In this document: piece by piece, positions 31,735 through 38,591 of the stretch
How positions within the stretch are numbered: the stretch's first letter is position 1
Layout of the letters: the number at the start of each line of letters is the position of its first letter
Origin: DATLXU01 sp035575515
GTDB taxonomy: Bacteria > Acidobacteriota > Blastocatellia > UBA7656
NCBI GenBank assembly: GCA_035575515.1
Contig: DATLXU010000065.1
Location: 1-40,207, forward strand
DNA length: 40,207 nucleotides
Reading direction: 5' to 3'
Translations under genes and position numbers: made by a program
The notes under the pieces: model-generated
The model's database searches: none
Seen by the model: only the letters and a program-made list of their open reading frames with translations
What the model was told of the DNA's origin: nothing

Positions 31735-31866
31735 TCATCCGCTCGCAGGCAGAATAAGGCTGATGATAATAACGACGATCAGCGATTTAACTGCGGGAAG
31801 GGCGGTAGAAGAGGCACGCTCTTCTACCGGCTTGAAAGGGCTTGTGAATGTGAAATAGGCGTTCAT
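31735..31866 (-). CDS. ilvL: ilv leader peptide (43 residues) with Leu/Ile/Val run
   Basis: The frame runs from ATG 31866 to TGA 31737-31735. Near its end it reads LIVVIIISLIL: ten branched-chain codons in eleven, followed by PASG and stop. The stop codon lies in antiterminator arm 2 (31740-31730), so a ribosome that finishes the peptide covers arm 2 and lets the terminator at 31711-31675 form, while a ribosome stalled in the Ile/Val/Leu codons leaves arm 2 free to pair with arm 3. This is the classical design of ilv attenuators. A stable 11-bp hairpin (31803-31829) lies inside the ORF upstream of the control codons. The ribosome site is weak (GAGAG near the ATG), so the exact start is less sure than the control region. 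Confidence 0.85.
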   Translation of the reverse strand: MNAYFTFTSPFKPVEERASSTALPAVKSLIVVIIISLILPASG

Positions 31867-32006
31867 AGCTCTCAATTCTCAGCCCTCGTGGAGGTCAATG
31901 TTTGTTGCGCGTTACCCATCTTTCTTTAAAGTTACAACATCTCCCAACCATTAGAAGATTCTTAGTGGATACCATGATTTGGATGAAGTGAGCAAATAGA
32001 TAATGT

Positions 32007-32020
32007 TTATCATGTGATAA
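32007..32020. promoter_or_regulatory. Palindrome TTATCA-TG-TGATAA upstream of the ilv leader
   Basis: A perfect 6-2-6 palindrome in an AT-rich stretch, about 140 bases before the ilvL start and 106 bases past the sir stop. It could be an operator for the ilv promoter, perhaps for the cluster's own LysR protein, but no family match is claimed. No clear -35/-10 pair was identified in 31880-32006. Confidence 0.35.
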
Positions 32021-32126
32021 GCGAAACCATAAATTCCGGTAAAACGGTCGAATATCGAGCGCGCATCGGCGAATTTCGACGGCGGCTCGCCTGCTTCAAA
32101 TTAGCTGATACAGCGCCCGGGCGAAT

Positions 32127-33743
32127 TTACAACTCGCGCGAAACGCTCTGGCATTGTGTCCGCGCAAGCGCGCTGTCGTTTGTGGCAGGCAGAGTCAAAT
32201 ACTCGGCCAGCTCTTCATTGCTGTGGCGAAGGCAGAACTCCTGAAACGTCTCGCCTTCAAGTCTGCTCTCTTTGTACCGGGCGAATAACAAAGCGAGCCG
32301 CTCGGCCAACTCGTCCGATGGAATGCGCACGCCGATTCTCCGGCCAAAGGTTTCATGCTCGCCAACGCCTCCGCCTAAGAATACTTGAAAGCTTTCTTTC
32401 TTGACGCCGTTGATTGTCACGACTGAGCCTTCAAGCCCAACATCGCAGATGTGATGCTGGCCGCATGAGTTCGGGCAACCCGTTACGCTTATGCGCACTG
32501 CGTCGTCCATCTCAATCGCGCTTTCAAGATGAGTGTTCAACTCTGCGGCGTGATTCTTGGTCTCGGCCACCGCGAGCTTGCAGAATTGAATCCCTGTGCA
32601 GGCGATTATAGCTTTGCGCGACCATGACGGCTCGTAGTTGAATCCGTTTGCGTCAAGCTCGCGCTTCAAATCGTTCAAGCTCGATTCAGGAACGTCGAGC
32701 AGTAAGATGTTCTGCGTATTTGTGGTTCTTATGCGACTGCTGCCGAACCGCTCGCCAATCGCGGCCAGCCGCTCAAGCTCGTCCGCAGAGGTTCGTCCGC
32801 CGAGTATTGAAATTCCCGCGTAGTGCAAATCAGTTTGCTTCTGGCGATTGATTCCAAGATGCGCGCGGTCGCGCTCCCTTACAGGCTCGGCTTCAGATTC
32901 AGGCGCGCGATGCAGCTTGCGGCCCAATCGCGATTCGACCTCTTCGCGGAATCGCGGAATCTCCCATTGCTCGACGAGAAATTTCAATCGCGCGCGCTTG
33001 CGATTCTCGCGATTGCCTTCGTCTCTGAAGACCGCCGCGATTGCCGCGCACAGCTCGACGACTTCATCCGGCTCGACCAGCACGCCGAGGTCTTTTGAAA
33101 ATCGCGGCGTCGTCGAAAGCCCGCCGCCCACGCGTGCGCGAAACTTTACGGTTGCGCCGTCGCGCACGGCGAATAGCCCTATGTCGTTTATCTCTGGATA
33201 GACGCAGCGCAGCGCGCAGCCCGTGATTGCAATCTTGAACTTGCGCGGCAGGTTCGAAAAGTCGCGGTTGCCGACGAAGAAATCATTCACCTGTCGAATT
33301 AAATCGGTCGTGTCGTACAACTCGCTTGCGTCAACGCCCGACACGGGACAGTTGATTATGTTGCGCACGCAATCGCCGCACGCTTCCGTCGTTGACAGCC
33401 CAATCGCGCGCAGCCGGTCGAGTATGTCGGGCAGGCTTTCGATTCTCACCCAGTGAAGCTGAATGTTCTGCCGCACGGTTATGTCGGCAAGCCCGCGCCC
33501 GTGCTCTGCCGACAATCGTGCAATCTCGCGCAACTGCGAAGGGCTGAGGTCGCCGCCCGGAATGCGAATGCGCACCATGAAGAATCCGTCTTCAGCCGGG
33601 CGCTGTGTATAAATGCCGTGCCAGCGAAACAACGGCTCGTCTTCGGGCGAGATTGATTCGTAGCCGAGCTTCGCGTAGCGATAAATGTCGGCCAGCACGT
33701 CAAGCCCGTCCTTGCGCTTCTTGATCTCTTCGATTCGGTTCAT
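32127..33743 (-). CDS. sir: Ferredoxin-type nitrite/sulfite reductase (siroheme, 4Fe-4S)
   Basis: A 538-residue siroheme reductase. Two ferrite-like halves are visible: first ADITVRQNIQLHWV with TTEACGDCVRNIINCPVSG, then the cofactor cysteines in ACTGIQFCKLAVAETK and VTGCPNSCGQHHICDVG (C-x5-C and C-x3-C). Sequence alone hardly separates nitrite from sulfite reductases, but it is the last gene of an operon with cysH, cysC and cobA behind a cysteine attenuator, so six-electron reduction of sulfite to sulfide is the likely role. CobA in the same operon makes the siroheme precursor. ATG 33743 follows GAGAGGTGAATC, 17 bases after cysC. Confidence 0.9.
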   Translation of the reverse strand: MNRIEEIKKRKDGLDVLADIYRYAKLGYESISPEDEPLFRWHGIYTQRPAEDGFFMVRIRIPGGDLSPSQLREIARLSAEHGRGLADITVRQNIQLHWVRIESLPDILDRLRAIGLSTTEACGDCVRNIINCPVSGVDASELYDTTDLIRQVNDFFVGNRDFSNLPRKFKIAITGCALRCVYPEINDIGLFAVRDGATVKFRARVGGGLSTTPRFSKDLGVLVEPDEVVELCAAIAAVFRDEGNRENRKRARLKFLVEQWEIPRFREEVESRLGRKLHRAPESEAEPVRERDRAHLGINRQKQTDLHYAGISILGGRTSADELERLAAIGERFGSSRIRTTNTQNILLLDVPESSLNDLKRELDANGFNYEPSWSRKAIIACTGIQFCKLAVAETKNHAAELNTHLESAIEMDDAVRISVTGCPNSCGQHHICDVGLEGSVVTINGVKKESFQVFLGGGVGEHETFGRRIGVRIPSDELAERLALLFARYKESRLEGETFQEFCLRHSNEELAEYLTLPATNDSALARTQCQSVSREL

Positions 33744-33760
33744 GATTCACCTCTCGTTTC

Positions 33761-34381
33761 TCATAAAGCTGCTTCGTTTTGTTCAACAGCGGCGAGGCTG
33801 CGCCGCGCGACTCCATCTGCAATCGCGTCGGCTTCGATCAAGCGCGACAGTATTCGCGCGGCGCTCTGCTCGATTGATTCGGTTGAAGTGTTAATGACAA
33901 TCTCAGGCGCGAGCGGCTCCTCATAAGGGTCGCTGATGCCTGTGAAGTTTTTTATCTCGCCTGCGAGCGCTTTCTTATACAGGCCTTTCACGTCGCGCTC
34001 GATCAACACATCGAGCGGGCAGCCAACAAAGACTTCGATGAAGCGCGCGCCGTCGCTTTCAATGGCGCGGCGGACGTGGTCACGCGATTCACGATAAGGC
34101 GATATGAGCGATGTCAGGACGATGACACCATTGCGAGCCAGCAGCCGCGCGACGAAACCAATGCGGCGAACGTTCACGTCTCGATCTTCTTTCGAGAACC
34201 CAAGCCCGCGACTGAGGTTTTCGCGCACCTCATCGCCGTCGAGTATCTCAACGCGATGTCCTGCGTTAATAAGTTTCTGCCAGAGCGCGCGAGCCAACGT
34301 CGTTTTGCCCGCGCCCGAAAGCCCCGTTAGCCATACAACCGTTCCCTTACTTTCTGATACAAGCTCCCGTTTGTTCCGCAT
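33761..34381 (-). CDS. cysC: Adenylylsulfate (APS) kinase
   Basis: Phosphorylates APS to PAPS. The start is ATG 34381 (CAGGAG upstream inside the cysH end), giving 206 residues; an in-frame upstream extension is less likely. P-loop GLSGAGKT (20-27), then ILDGDEVRENLSRGLGFSKEDRDVNVRRIGFVA, the family's substrate-binding stretch, and FVGCPLDVLIERDVKGLYKKA with FTGISDPYEEP. The C-terminus has an extra helix of about 20 residues. Its presence beside an APS-type CysH is notable, because APS reduction does not need PAPS; PAPS may serve sulfation. Confidence 0.94.
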   Translation of the reverse strand: MRNKRELVSESKGTVVWLTGLSGAGKTTLARALWQKLINAGHRVEILDGDEVRENLSRGLGFSKEDRDVNVRRIGFVARLLARNGVIVLTSLISPYRESRDHVRRAIESDGARFIEVFVGCPLDVLIERDVKGLYKKALAGEIKNFTGISDPYEEPLAPEIVINTSTESIEQSAARILSRLIEADAIADGVARRSLAAVEQNEAAL

Positions 34382-34388
34382 CGTTGTG

Positions 34389-35189
34389 TCAGTCTCCTGT
34401 CTGTTGAATTTCTTGCCGCTGAATCTCAAATCTCAAATCAGTGATTTCAAATCTCGGCTGCGCGGTCGCAACGTGCAGCCCGCACTCTTTTTTCGCGTGA
34501 CCCGGCCAGCGGCCCGCGCGGTCGTCTTCGCCTTCGCGCACAGCGCGGGTGCAGTGAGTACAGCCGATGCTCGGATAGCCTTCGTCGTGAAGCGGGTTGT
34601 AAGGAACACGGTTTCGCGCTATGTATTCCCACACATTGCGCTTTGTCCATCGCGCGAGCGGGTTGACCTTCACAAGCTGCCAGCGGTAATCCCACTCAAT
34701 TACCTGAGCGTCGGCCCGCTGAGCGGTCTGGTCGCGGCGAATGCCGGTCATCCACGCGCTCAAACCTTTGAGGGCGTCTTTGAGCGGTTCGAGTTTTCTG
34801 ATGCGGCAACAGAGGTCAGGATCGCGGGACCAAAGGCTCGGCCCATACATTTGCTCCTGCATCTCTGGCGTGAGTGAAGTCTGAAAGGCGCGAATCTCTA
34901 CGCCGTAACGCTCTTCGATGCGGCGACGCAGCTCGTAAGTCTCAGGAAAAAGAAATCTCGTATCGAGGAAGAATATATTCGCGCGCGGATTTATCTTCAC
35001 CGCCATATCAATGAGCGCGACGCCTTCGGCTCCGAACCCCGTCGCGATGGCTATCTTGTCAGCGAACTCATCAAAAGCGCGCCGGATGACCTGTTGCGGC
35101 GAAGCATTCTCCAGTTCCAGAGCGATGTTTTTTATTCGATTGAGTGGATTGATTCTTAACTCGACAATCTCACTTTCAGGTTGCGCCAT
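34389..35189 (-). CDS. cysH: APS/PAPS reductase of the 4Fe-4S type, with repeat-derived tail
   Basis: Reduces adenylylsulfate (probably APS) to sulfite with thioredoxin. ATG 35189 follows TGGAGGAACTCT and lies inside the cobA end (14-base overlap). The 266 residues contain the phosphosulfate-binding FGAEGVALIDM, FLDTRFLFPET, DLCCRIRKLEPL and GCTHCTRAVREGEDDRAGRW; the CC...CxxC cysteines mark the 4Fe-4S cluster, typical of assimilatory APS reductases. The catalytic Cys is in KKECGLH, near the normal end. About 20 residues follow (ending QRQEIQQTGD) that contain the translated repeat FEITDLRFEI, encoded at 34422-34455; they are unlikely to be ancestral. Confidence 0.93.
   Translation of the reverse strand: MAQPESEIVELRINPLNRIKNIALELENASPQQVIRRAFDEFADKIAIATGFGAEGVALIDMAVKINPRANIFFLDTRFLFPETYELRRRIEERYGVEIRAFQTSLTPEMQEQMYGPSLWSRDPDLCCRIRKLEPLKDALKGLSAWMTGIRRDQTAQRADAQVIEWDYRWQLVKVNPLARWTKRNVWEYIARNRVPYNPLHDEGYPSIGCTHCTRAVREGEDDRAGRWPGHAKKECGLHVATAQPRFEITDLRFEIQRQEIQQTGD
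34422..34455. repeat. Dispersed TCAAATC repeat at the cysH 3' end
   Basis: TCTCAAATCTCAAATCA (34424-34440) is followed by TGATTTCAAATCTC (34442-34455), giving a tandem and partly palindromic repeat. It is translated as the C-terminal tail of CysH. Confidence 0.6.
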
Positions 35190-36012
35190 AGAGTTCCTCC
35201 AACTGAACCCGAACAAGTTTTTCCTGTCGAAGCTCGATTGATGGACTGCCGAACCAGTGCAGCCTTTCTCTGAGCGAGACGACATCACCGACGATGGCAA
35301 TCGCGGGCGGCTCAATCCTGATTGAATCAAGCTCGCTCGCTTCAACTAAATCTTCGAGCGTGCCAGCGAAAACTTCCTGATGCTCGTAAGTTCCCCAGCG
35401 GATGATTGCGATTGGAGTCGAAGCGGCGCGGCCACCACAGATGAGCGCGCGAGCAATCTTCGTGATCGTTTCAGCGCACATGAAGATAACGAGCGTATCG
35501 GTGGCCCGTGCGTGCGCGGCCCAATCAACCGCTTGCCCGCGTTTATCCGAAGAGTCATGGCCTGTGATGAATGTGACGCTCGAAGCGTGATTGCGATGAG
35601 TGAGCGGGATGCCTGCGTAAGAGGCAGCGGCGACGCCTGACGAGATTCCGGGTATCACTTCCCATTCGATGCCTGCTTCAACGATCGCTTCGGCCTCTTC
35701 GCCGCCGCGCCCGAAGATGAACGGGTCGCCGCCTTTGAGACGAGCGACTATCTGGCCTTGAAGGGCGCGAGTGATGAGTATCGAATTGATTTCAGATTGA
35801 GAGATTGAAGGTTCGCCTGCGCGCTTGCCGACGTATATAAGCTCCGCGCCTCGCCGCGCGTGGCGAAGCGCTTCAGGGTTCACGAGGTAGTCATAGACTA
35901 TCACGTCTGATCGGGCGATTGTTTCGGCTGCCTTGATCGTGAGCAGTTTCGGATCGCCCGGCCCTGCGCCGATCAAATAAACCTTGCCGCGTTTTGTCGC
36001 TCTGTCGCTCAT
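35176..36012 (-). CDS. cobA: Uroporphyrinogen-III C-methyltransferase
   Basis: SAM-dependent methylation of uroporphyrinogen III to precorrin-2, the first step to siroheme for the sulfite reductase of the same operon. The 278 residues show KVYLIGAGPGDPKLLTIKAAE (SAM-binding loop), VARLKGGDPFIFGRGGEEAEA and the PLTHRNHASSVTFITGHD region. There is no fused CysG-type dehydrogenase/ferrochelatase domain, so those steps are encoded elsewhere. ATG 36012 lies 21 bases after the attenuator terminator stem; GGGCTGACACTGG upstream is a modest ribosome site. Confidence 0.95.
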   Translation of the reverse strand: MSDRATKRGKVYLIGAGPGDPKLLTIKAAETIARSDVIVYDYLVNPEALRHARRGAELIYVGKRAGEPSISQSEINSILITRALQGQIVARLKGGDPFIFGRGGEEAEAIVEAGIEWEVIPGISSGVAAASYAGIPLTHRNHASSVTFITGHDSSDKRGQAVDWAAHARATDTLVIFMCAETITKIARALICGGRAASTPIAIIRWGTYEHQEVFAGTLEDLVEASELDSIRIEPPAIAIVGDVVSLRERLHWFGSPSIELRQEKLVRVQLEELYGAT

Positions 36013-36032
36013 CCAGTGTCAGCCCAAAAACG

Positions 36033-36071
36033 AAAAACCCACTGTCGGCGCGTTGCCGATAGTGGGTTTTT
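36033..36071 (-). terminator. Attenuator terminator in the cys leader
   Basis: On the minus strand AAAAACCCACT-A-TCGGC (36071-36055) pairs with GCCGA-C-AGTGGGTTTTT (36049-36033): 16 pairs, one mismatch and a five-base loop, followed by CGTTTTTGGG. TAGTGG at 36129-36124 can pair with the CCACTA of its 5' arm (alternative antiterminator). It ends 20 bases before the cobA ATG, so unless it is avoided the operon is not transcribed. Confidence 0.9.
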
Positions 36072-36100
36072 GCGAAAAAGCTCGAATTGAAGCTGAGGCT

Positions 36101-36199
36101 TCAGGTATTAAGGCTGCGGGTCTCCACTAAAGGCTTCGCGCGGCGCGCCGCTGGCGCGCAACAACAGATGCAACAGATGCAACAGAACGTGCGACTCAT
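36101..36199 (-). CDS. Cysteine-rich leader peptide (32 residues) of the sulfate assimilation operon
   Basis: The frame runs from ATG 36199 to TGA 36103-36101. It reads MSRTF then CCICCICCC (seven Cys codons in nine, mixed TGT/TGC) then an Ala/Arg-rich tail. It starts about 24 bases after the predicted start point of the promoter at 36230-36258 and lies before an intrinsic terminator and cobA. I infer that ribosome stalling at the Cys codons when Cys-tRNA is scarce frees downstream RNA to form an antiterminator. TAAAGGCTT (36208-36200, next to the start codon) is complementary to AAGCCTTTA (36136-36128) over 9 bases, giving a 1:2 pairing, and the overlapping TAGTGG (36129-36124) can pair with terminator arm 3. 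Polycysteine leader ORFs with this role are known from mycobacteria. Confidence 0.85.
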   Translation of the reverse strand: MSRTFCCICCICCCAPAARRAKPLVETRSLNT

Positions 36200-36229
36200 A
36201 AGCCTTTACGAGAACCTTTGACGATGAAA

Positions 36230-36258
36230 GGTATAGCATCGAGCCGCAGGCAGGTCAA
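36230..36258 (-). promoter_or_regulatory. Sigma-70-type promoter of the cys leader
   Basis: TTGACC (36258-36253), a 17-base spacer and TATACC (36235-36230) on the minus strand, about 31 bases before the leader ATG. The boxes and spacing are good, and the position fits a short 5' UTR before the Cys-rich ORF. Confidence 0.6.
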
Positions 36259-36361
36259 GCTCTTTCTTGTAAAGCGGTACGACTGAATGACGGCGAGCGG
36301 TTCGGCGCGGCTAGTCTTTAGCCCAAATATGATCAGCGCAGATCGAAATTTGAACCCGTGC

Positions 36362-36370
36362 TGGTAAAAT
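36362..36370 (+). promoter_or_regulatory. Extended -10 element of the PepSY-like gene
   Basis: TGGTAAAAT matches the extended -10 form (TGn followed by a -10 box). It would start transcription about 20 bases before ATG 36396, just before the ribosome site AAGGAGGGC at 36380-36388. No good -35 is seen. Confidence 0.4.
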
Positions 36371-36395
36371 AGAGAATCTAAGGAGGGCTAATGCC

Positions 36396-36863
36396 ATGAG
36401 GCTACGCATAAAAAGCGCGACTGTATTTATTTCAATCCTGCTGCTTTGCGCCGCTGCGCTCGCTCAGGAATCCGAAAAGCCTGTGAAGATGAAGGACCTG
36501 CCTGCAGCCGTGCGAAAGACCGCGCGCGAGCAGAGCAAGGGCGCGGCCATTCGCGGGCTATCAAAAGAGGTTGAGGACGGAAAGACTTTTTACGAAGTCG
36601 AGTTGAGGGTCGGCGGCCACAGCAAAGATGTATTGATAGATGAAACAGGCGCTGTCGTCGAGATTGAAGAGCAGGTATCGCTGGCTTCGATTCCTCAAGC
36701 AGCAAGGGCGGCGATTGAAAAACAGGTCGGTGGCGGCAAGATCGCCTCGGTTGAGTCTATAACGAGGAAGGGCGCGATAGTCGCTTACGAAGCTCACATA
36801 AAAACGGGCAACAAGTACCGCGAAGTGAAAGTAAGCCCTGACGGTCAGTTGCTCCCTGATTGA
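36396..36863 (+). CDS. Secreted PepSY-like protein
   Basis: A 155-residue protein with a signal peptide (residues 1-23, LLLCAAALAQ). The mature part has two PepSY-like units: residues about 30-75 (MKDLPAAVRKTAREQSKGAAIRGLSKEVEDGKTFYEVELRVGGHSKDVLIDETG) and about 95-155 (SIPQAARAAIEKQVGGGKIASVESITRKGAIVAYEAHIKTGNKYREVKVSPDG). This helix plus three-strand pattern is shared by BLIP-like/PepSY proteins of the periplasm, which bind peptides or inhibit proteases. ATG 36396 follows AAGGAGGGCTAATGCC. Function is unproven. Confidence 0.78.
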   Translation: MRLRIKSATVFISILLLCAAALAQESEKPVKMKDLPAAVRKTAREQSKGAAIRGLSKEVEDGKTFYEVELRVGGHSKDVLIDETGAVVEIEEQVSLASIPQAARAAIEKQVGGGKIASVESITRKGAIVAYEAHIKTGNKYREVKVSPDGQLLPD

Positions 36864-36953
36864 AGCATTCGAATATAATGAGAAATCCGAATATCTCCCT
36901 TGCGCAAAGTTAGGCTCGTCCCCAGGTCTAATGACCGAAGCCGCGATGCGCCC

Positions 36954-38579
36954 ATGCTTGGAAGCGCAAAACTACTTGAGGTAGCATCATCAGTTATGAG
37001 TTCGGCACGGCAATCGAAAGTATTTCTAATCGGAGACCGCGAGTATCGGAGGCAAATTGCGGAGATTCTTCTGCGCCATTCATATATTGTAGGCGAAGCC
37101 AATGGCAGCGAGTCCGTCGCCCGCATCGAATCTTTTCAGCCCGATGTTATTTTGCTTGATGCGAGCCTGCCGCAATTTGATTCTCTCATCCAGCAGATTC
37201 GCGGCGACCTCGCGCTGTCTAAAATACCTGTGCTCCTTACGGTCGAGGGCGCGGAGCAGGCGCAGATCAAGACGCTTGAAGCTGGCGTCACGGATTTTCT
37301 GAGAAAACCAATTGCAGAGGCTGAACTCATCGCGCGCGTGCGGACGCTTGCGGCTTTGAGATTCGCCCGCGAAGAACAAAGCTCTGTCGAGAACAGAATC
37401 GAAGGCCGGATAATCGAACGCACAGAGATGCTTGAGAGCGCGCTCAGGGGACAAGGCGCGCTGTTGAGCGAAGCGCGAGAAGCGCGCAGAATTTGGGAAG
37501 CTACCTTTAACGCGATGGCTGACGCCATTGTCATAACCGACGCCGAAGGGCAAATAACTCTTATTAACAATGCGGCGTCGGAGGTGTTCCACCGAACGTC
37601 GGAAGAACTGGCAGGACAGAATTGTGATGCTCTGTTAATCGGAGACTTCACCTGCCCTCATCGCTTATCGCTTCGCGAACAGGATTCAAAGGGGCGCGAG
37701 ATTTTGAGCCGCGCAGGCGACCGCCTGCTAAACGTTCGAGCCAGCAGCTTTCTCGACGCCGCCGGACAAGTTGCGGGGTTCGTCCACGTTTTTCGCGACG
37801 TGACCAGAGAGCGAGTGCTGGAACGTCACCTGATGCAAGCCGAGCGAATGTCGCTCGCGGGCCTGATGGTTTCCGCCGTTGCGCACGAGGTCGCCACGCC
37901 GCTCAGCGTCATCTCGAACATCGCCGAGATGCTGTTGATGGACGTCGAGCGCGGCTCGCAACAGGCTACGGAGCTTAATAAGATTGTCACTCAGGCGCGA
38001 CGCGTGGCTGAGATGATGCGCAGCATATTAAACTTTGTGCGCCAGCGACCGGCGCAGTTCGATGCGGTGAACCTCGCAGAGCTTGCGCGCGAGACGCTTG
38101 ACCTGTTGGAGTATGAACTCAGAAAGCTAGGCATTCAGGCCACAGTCGAGAGCAGCCCTGCCGCGCCCGCCGTCTGGGGCGACGCAGCACAGCTTCAACA
38201 GGTGCTGCTTAACCTTGTCACGAACGCAATACAGGCTATGAAAAACGGAGGTCGCCTCAGAATTAGAATCAGCGAGGCGGCAGGCTCGGACGGGCGAGGC
38301 CGGTCAGCTCTATTGATCGTTGAAGACACAGGGCAGGGAATTACGCCCGAAGCGCTTGATCGTCTGTTTGATTTCTTCTTCACGACGAAGATGGCCGAAG
38401 GCGGAACCGGGTTGGGCTTGGCCATCTCGCGGCAGATCGTCGAAGGTCACGGCGGAACGATGGCGGCTGAAAACATCGAAGGCGGCGGCGCGCGATTTTT
38501 GGTGAAGCTGCCCGCCGCAATCCATGATTCAAATATTCGCGACAGGCAAACGGCTCTCATCCGCGCCGAGAGCCATTAA
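36954..38579 (+). CDS. Hybrid sensor: receiver-PAS-histidine kinase
   Basis: The product has an N-terminal response-regulator receiver (phospho-acceptor Asp69 in VILLDASLPQ, Lys in LRKPI), a short coiled linker, a PAS domain (WEATFNAMADAIVITDAEGQ, LINNAASEVF), the HisKA helix with His311 in VSAVAHEVATPLSV, and an HATPase with NLVTNAIQAM, EDTGQGI and GGTGLGLAIS. There are no membrane segments, so it is cytoplasmic. The start is uncertain: ATG 36954, TTG 36900 and ATG 36996 are possible, none with a good ribosome site; all keep the receiver. It is 12 bases before an NtrC-type regulator gene, its likely phosphorylation partner. Confidence 0.88.
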   Translation: MLGSAKLLEVASSVMSSARQSKVFLIGDREYRRQIAEILLRHSYIVGEANGSESVARIESFQPDVILLDASLPQFDSLIQQIRGDLALSKIPVLLTVEGAEQAQIKTLEAGVTDFLRKPIAEAELIARVRTLAALRFAREEQSSVENRIEGRIIERTEMLESALRGQGALLSEAREARRIWEATFNAMADAIVITDAEGQITLINNAASEVFHRTSEELAGQNCDALLIGDFTCPHRLSLREQDSKGREILSRAGDRLLNVRASSFLDAAGQVAGFVHVFRDVTRERVLERHLMQAERMSLAGLMVSAVAHEVATPLSVISNIAEMLLMDVERGSQQATELNKIVTQARRVAEMMRSILNFVRQRPAQFDAVNLAELARETLDLLEYELRKLGIQATVESSPAAPAVWGDAAQLQQVLLNLVTNAIQAMKNGGRLRIRISEAAGSDGRGRSALLIVEDTGQGITPEALDRLFDFFFTTKMAEGGTGLGLAISRQIVEGHGGTMAAENIEGGGARFLVKLPAAIHDSNIRDRQTALIRAESH

Positions 38580-38591
38580 TCGAAACGGGCG

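Noticed and set aside
36140..36190. Trinucleotide-like tandem repeat (TGTTGCATC units) as a microsatellite
   Set aside because: The repetition is explained by clustered Cys and Ile codons of a leader ORF located between a promoter and a terminator.
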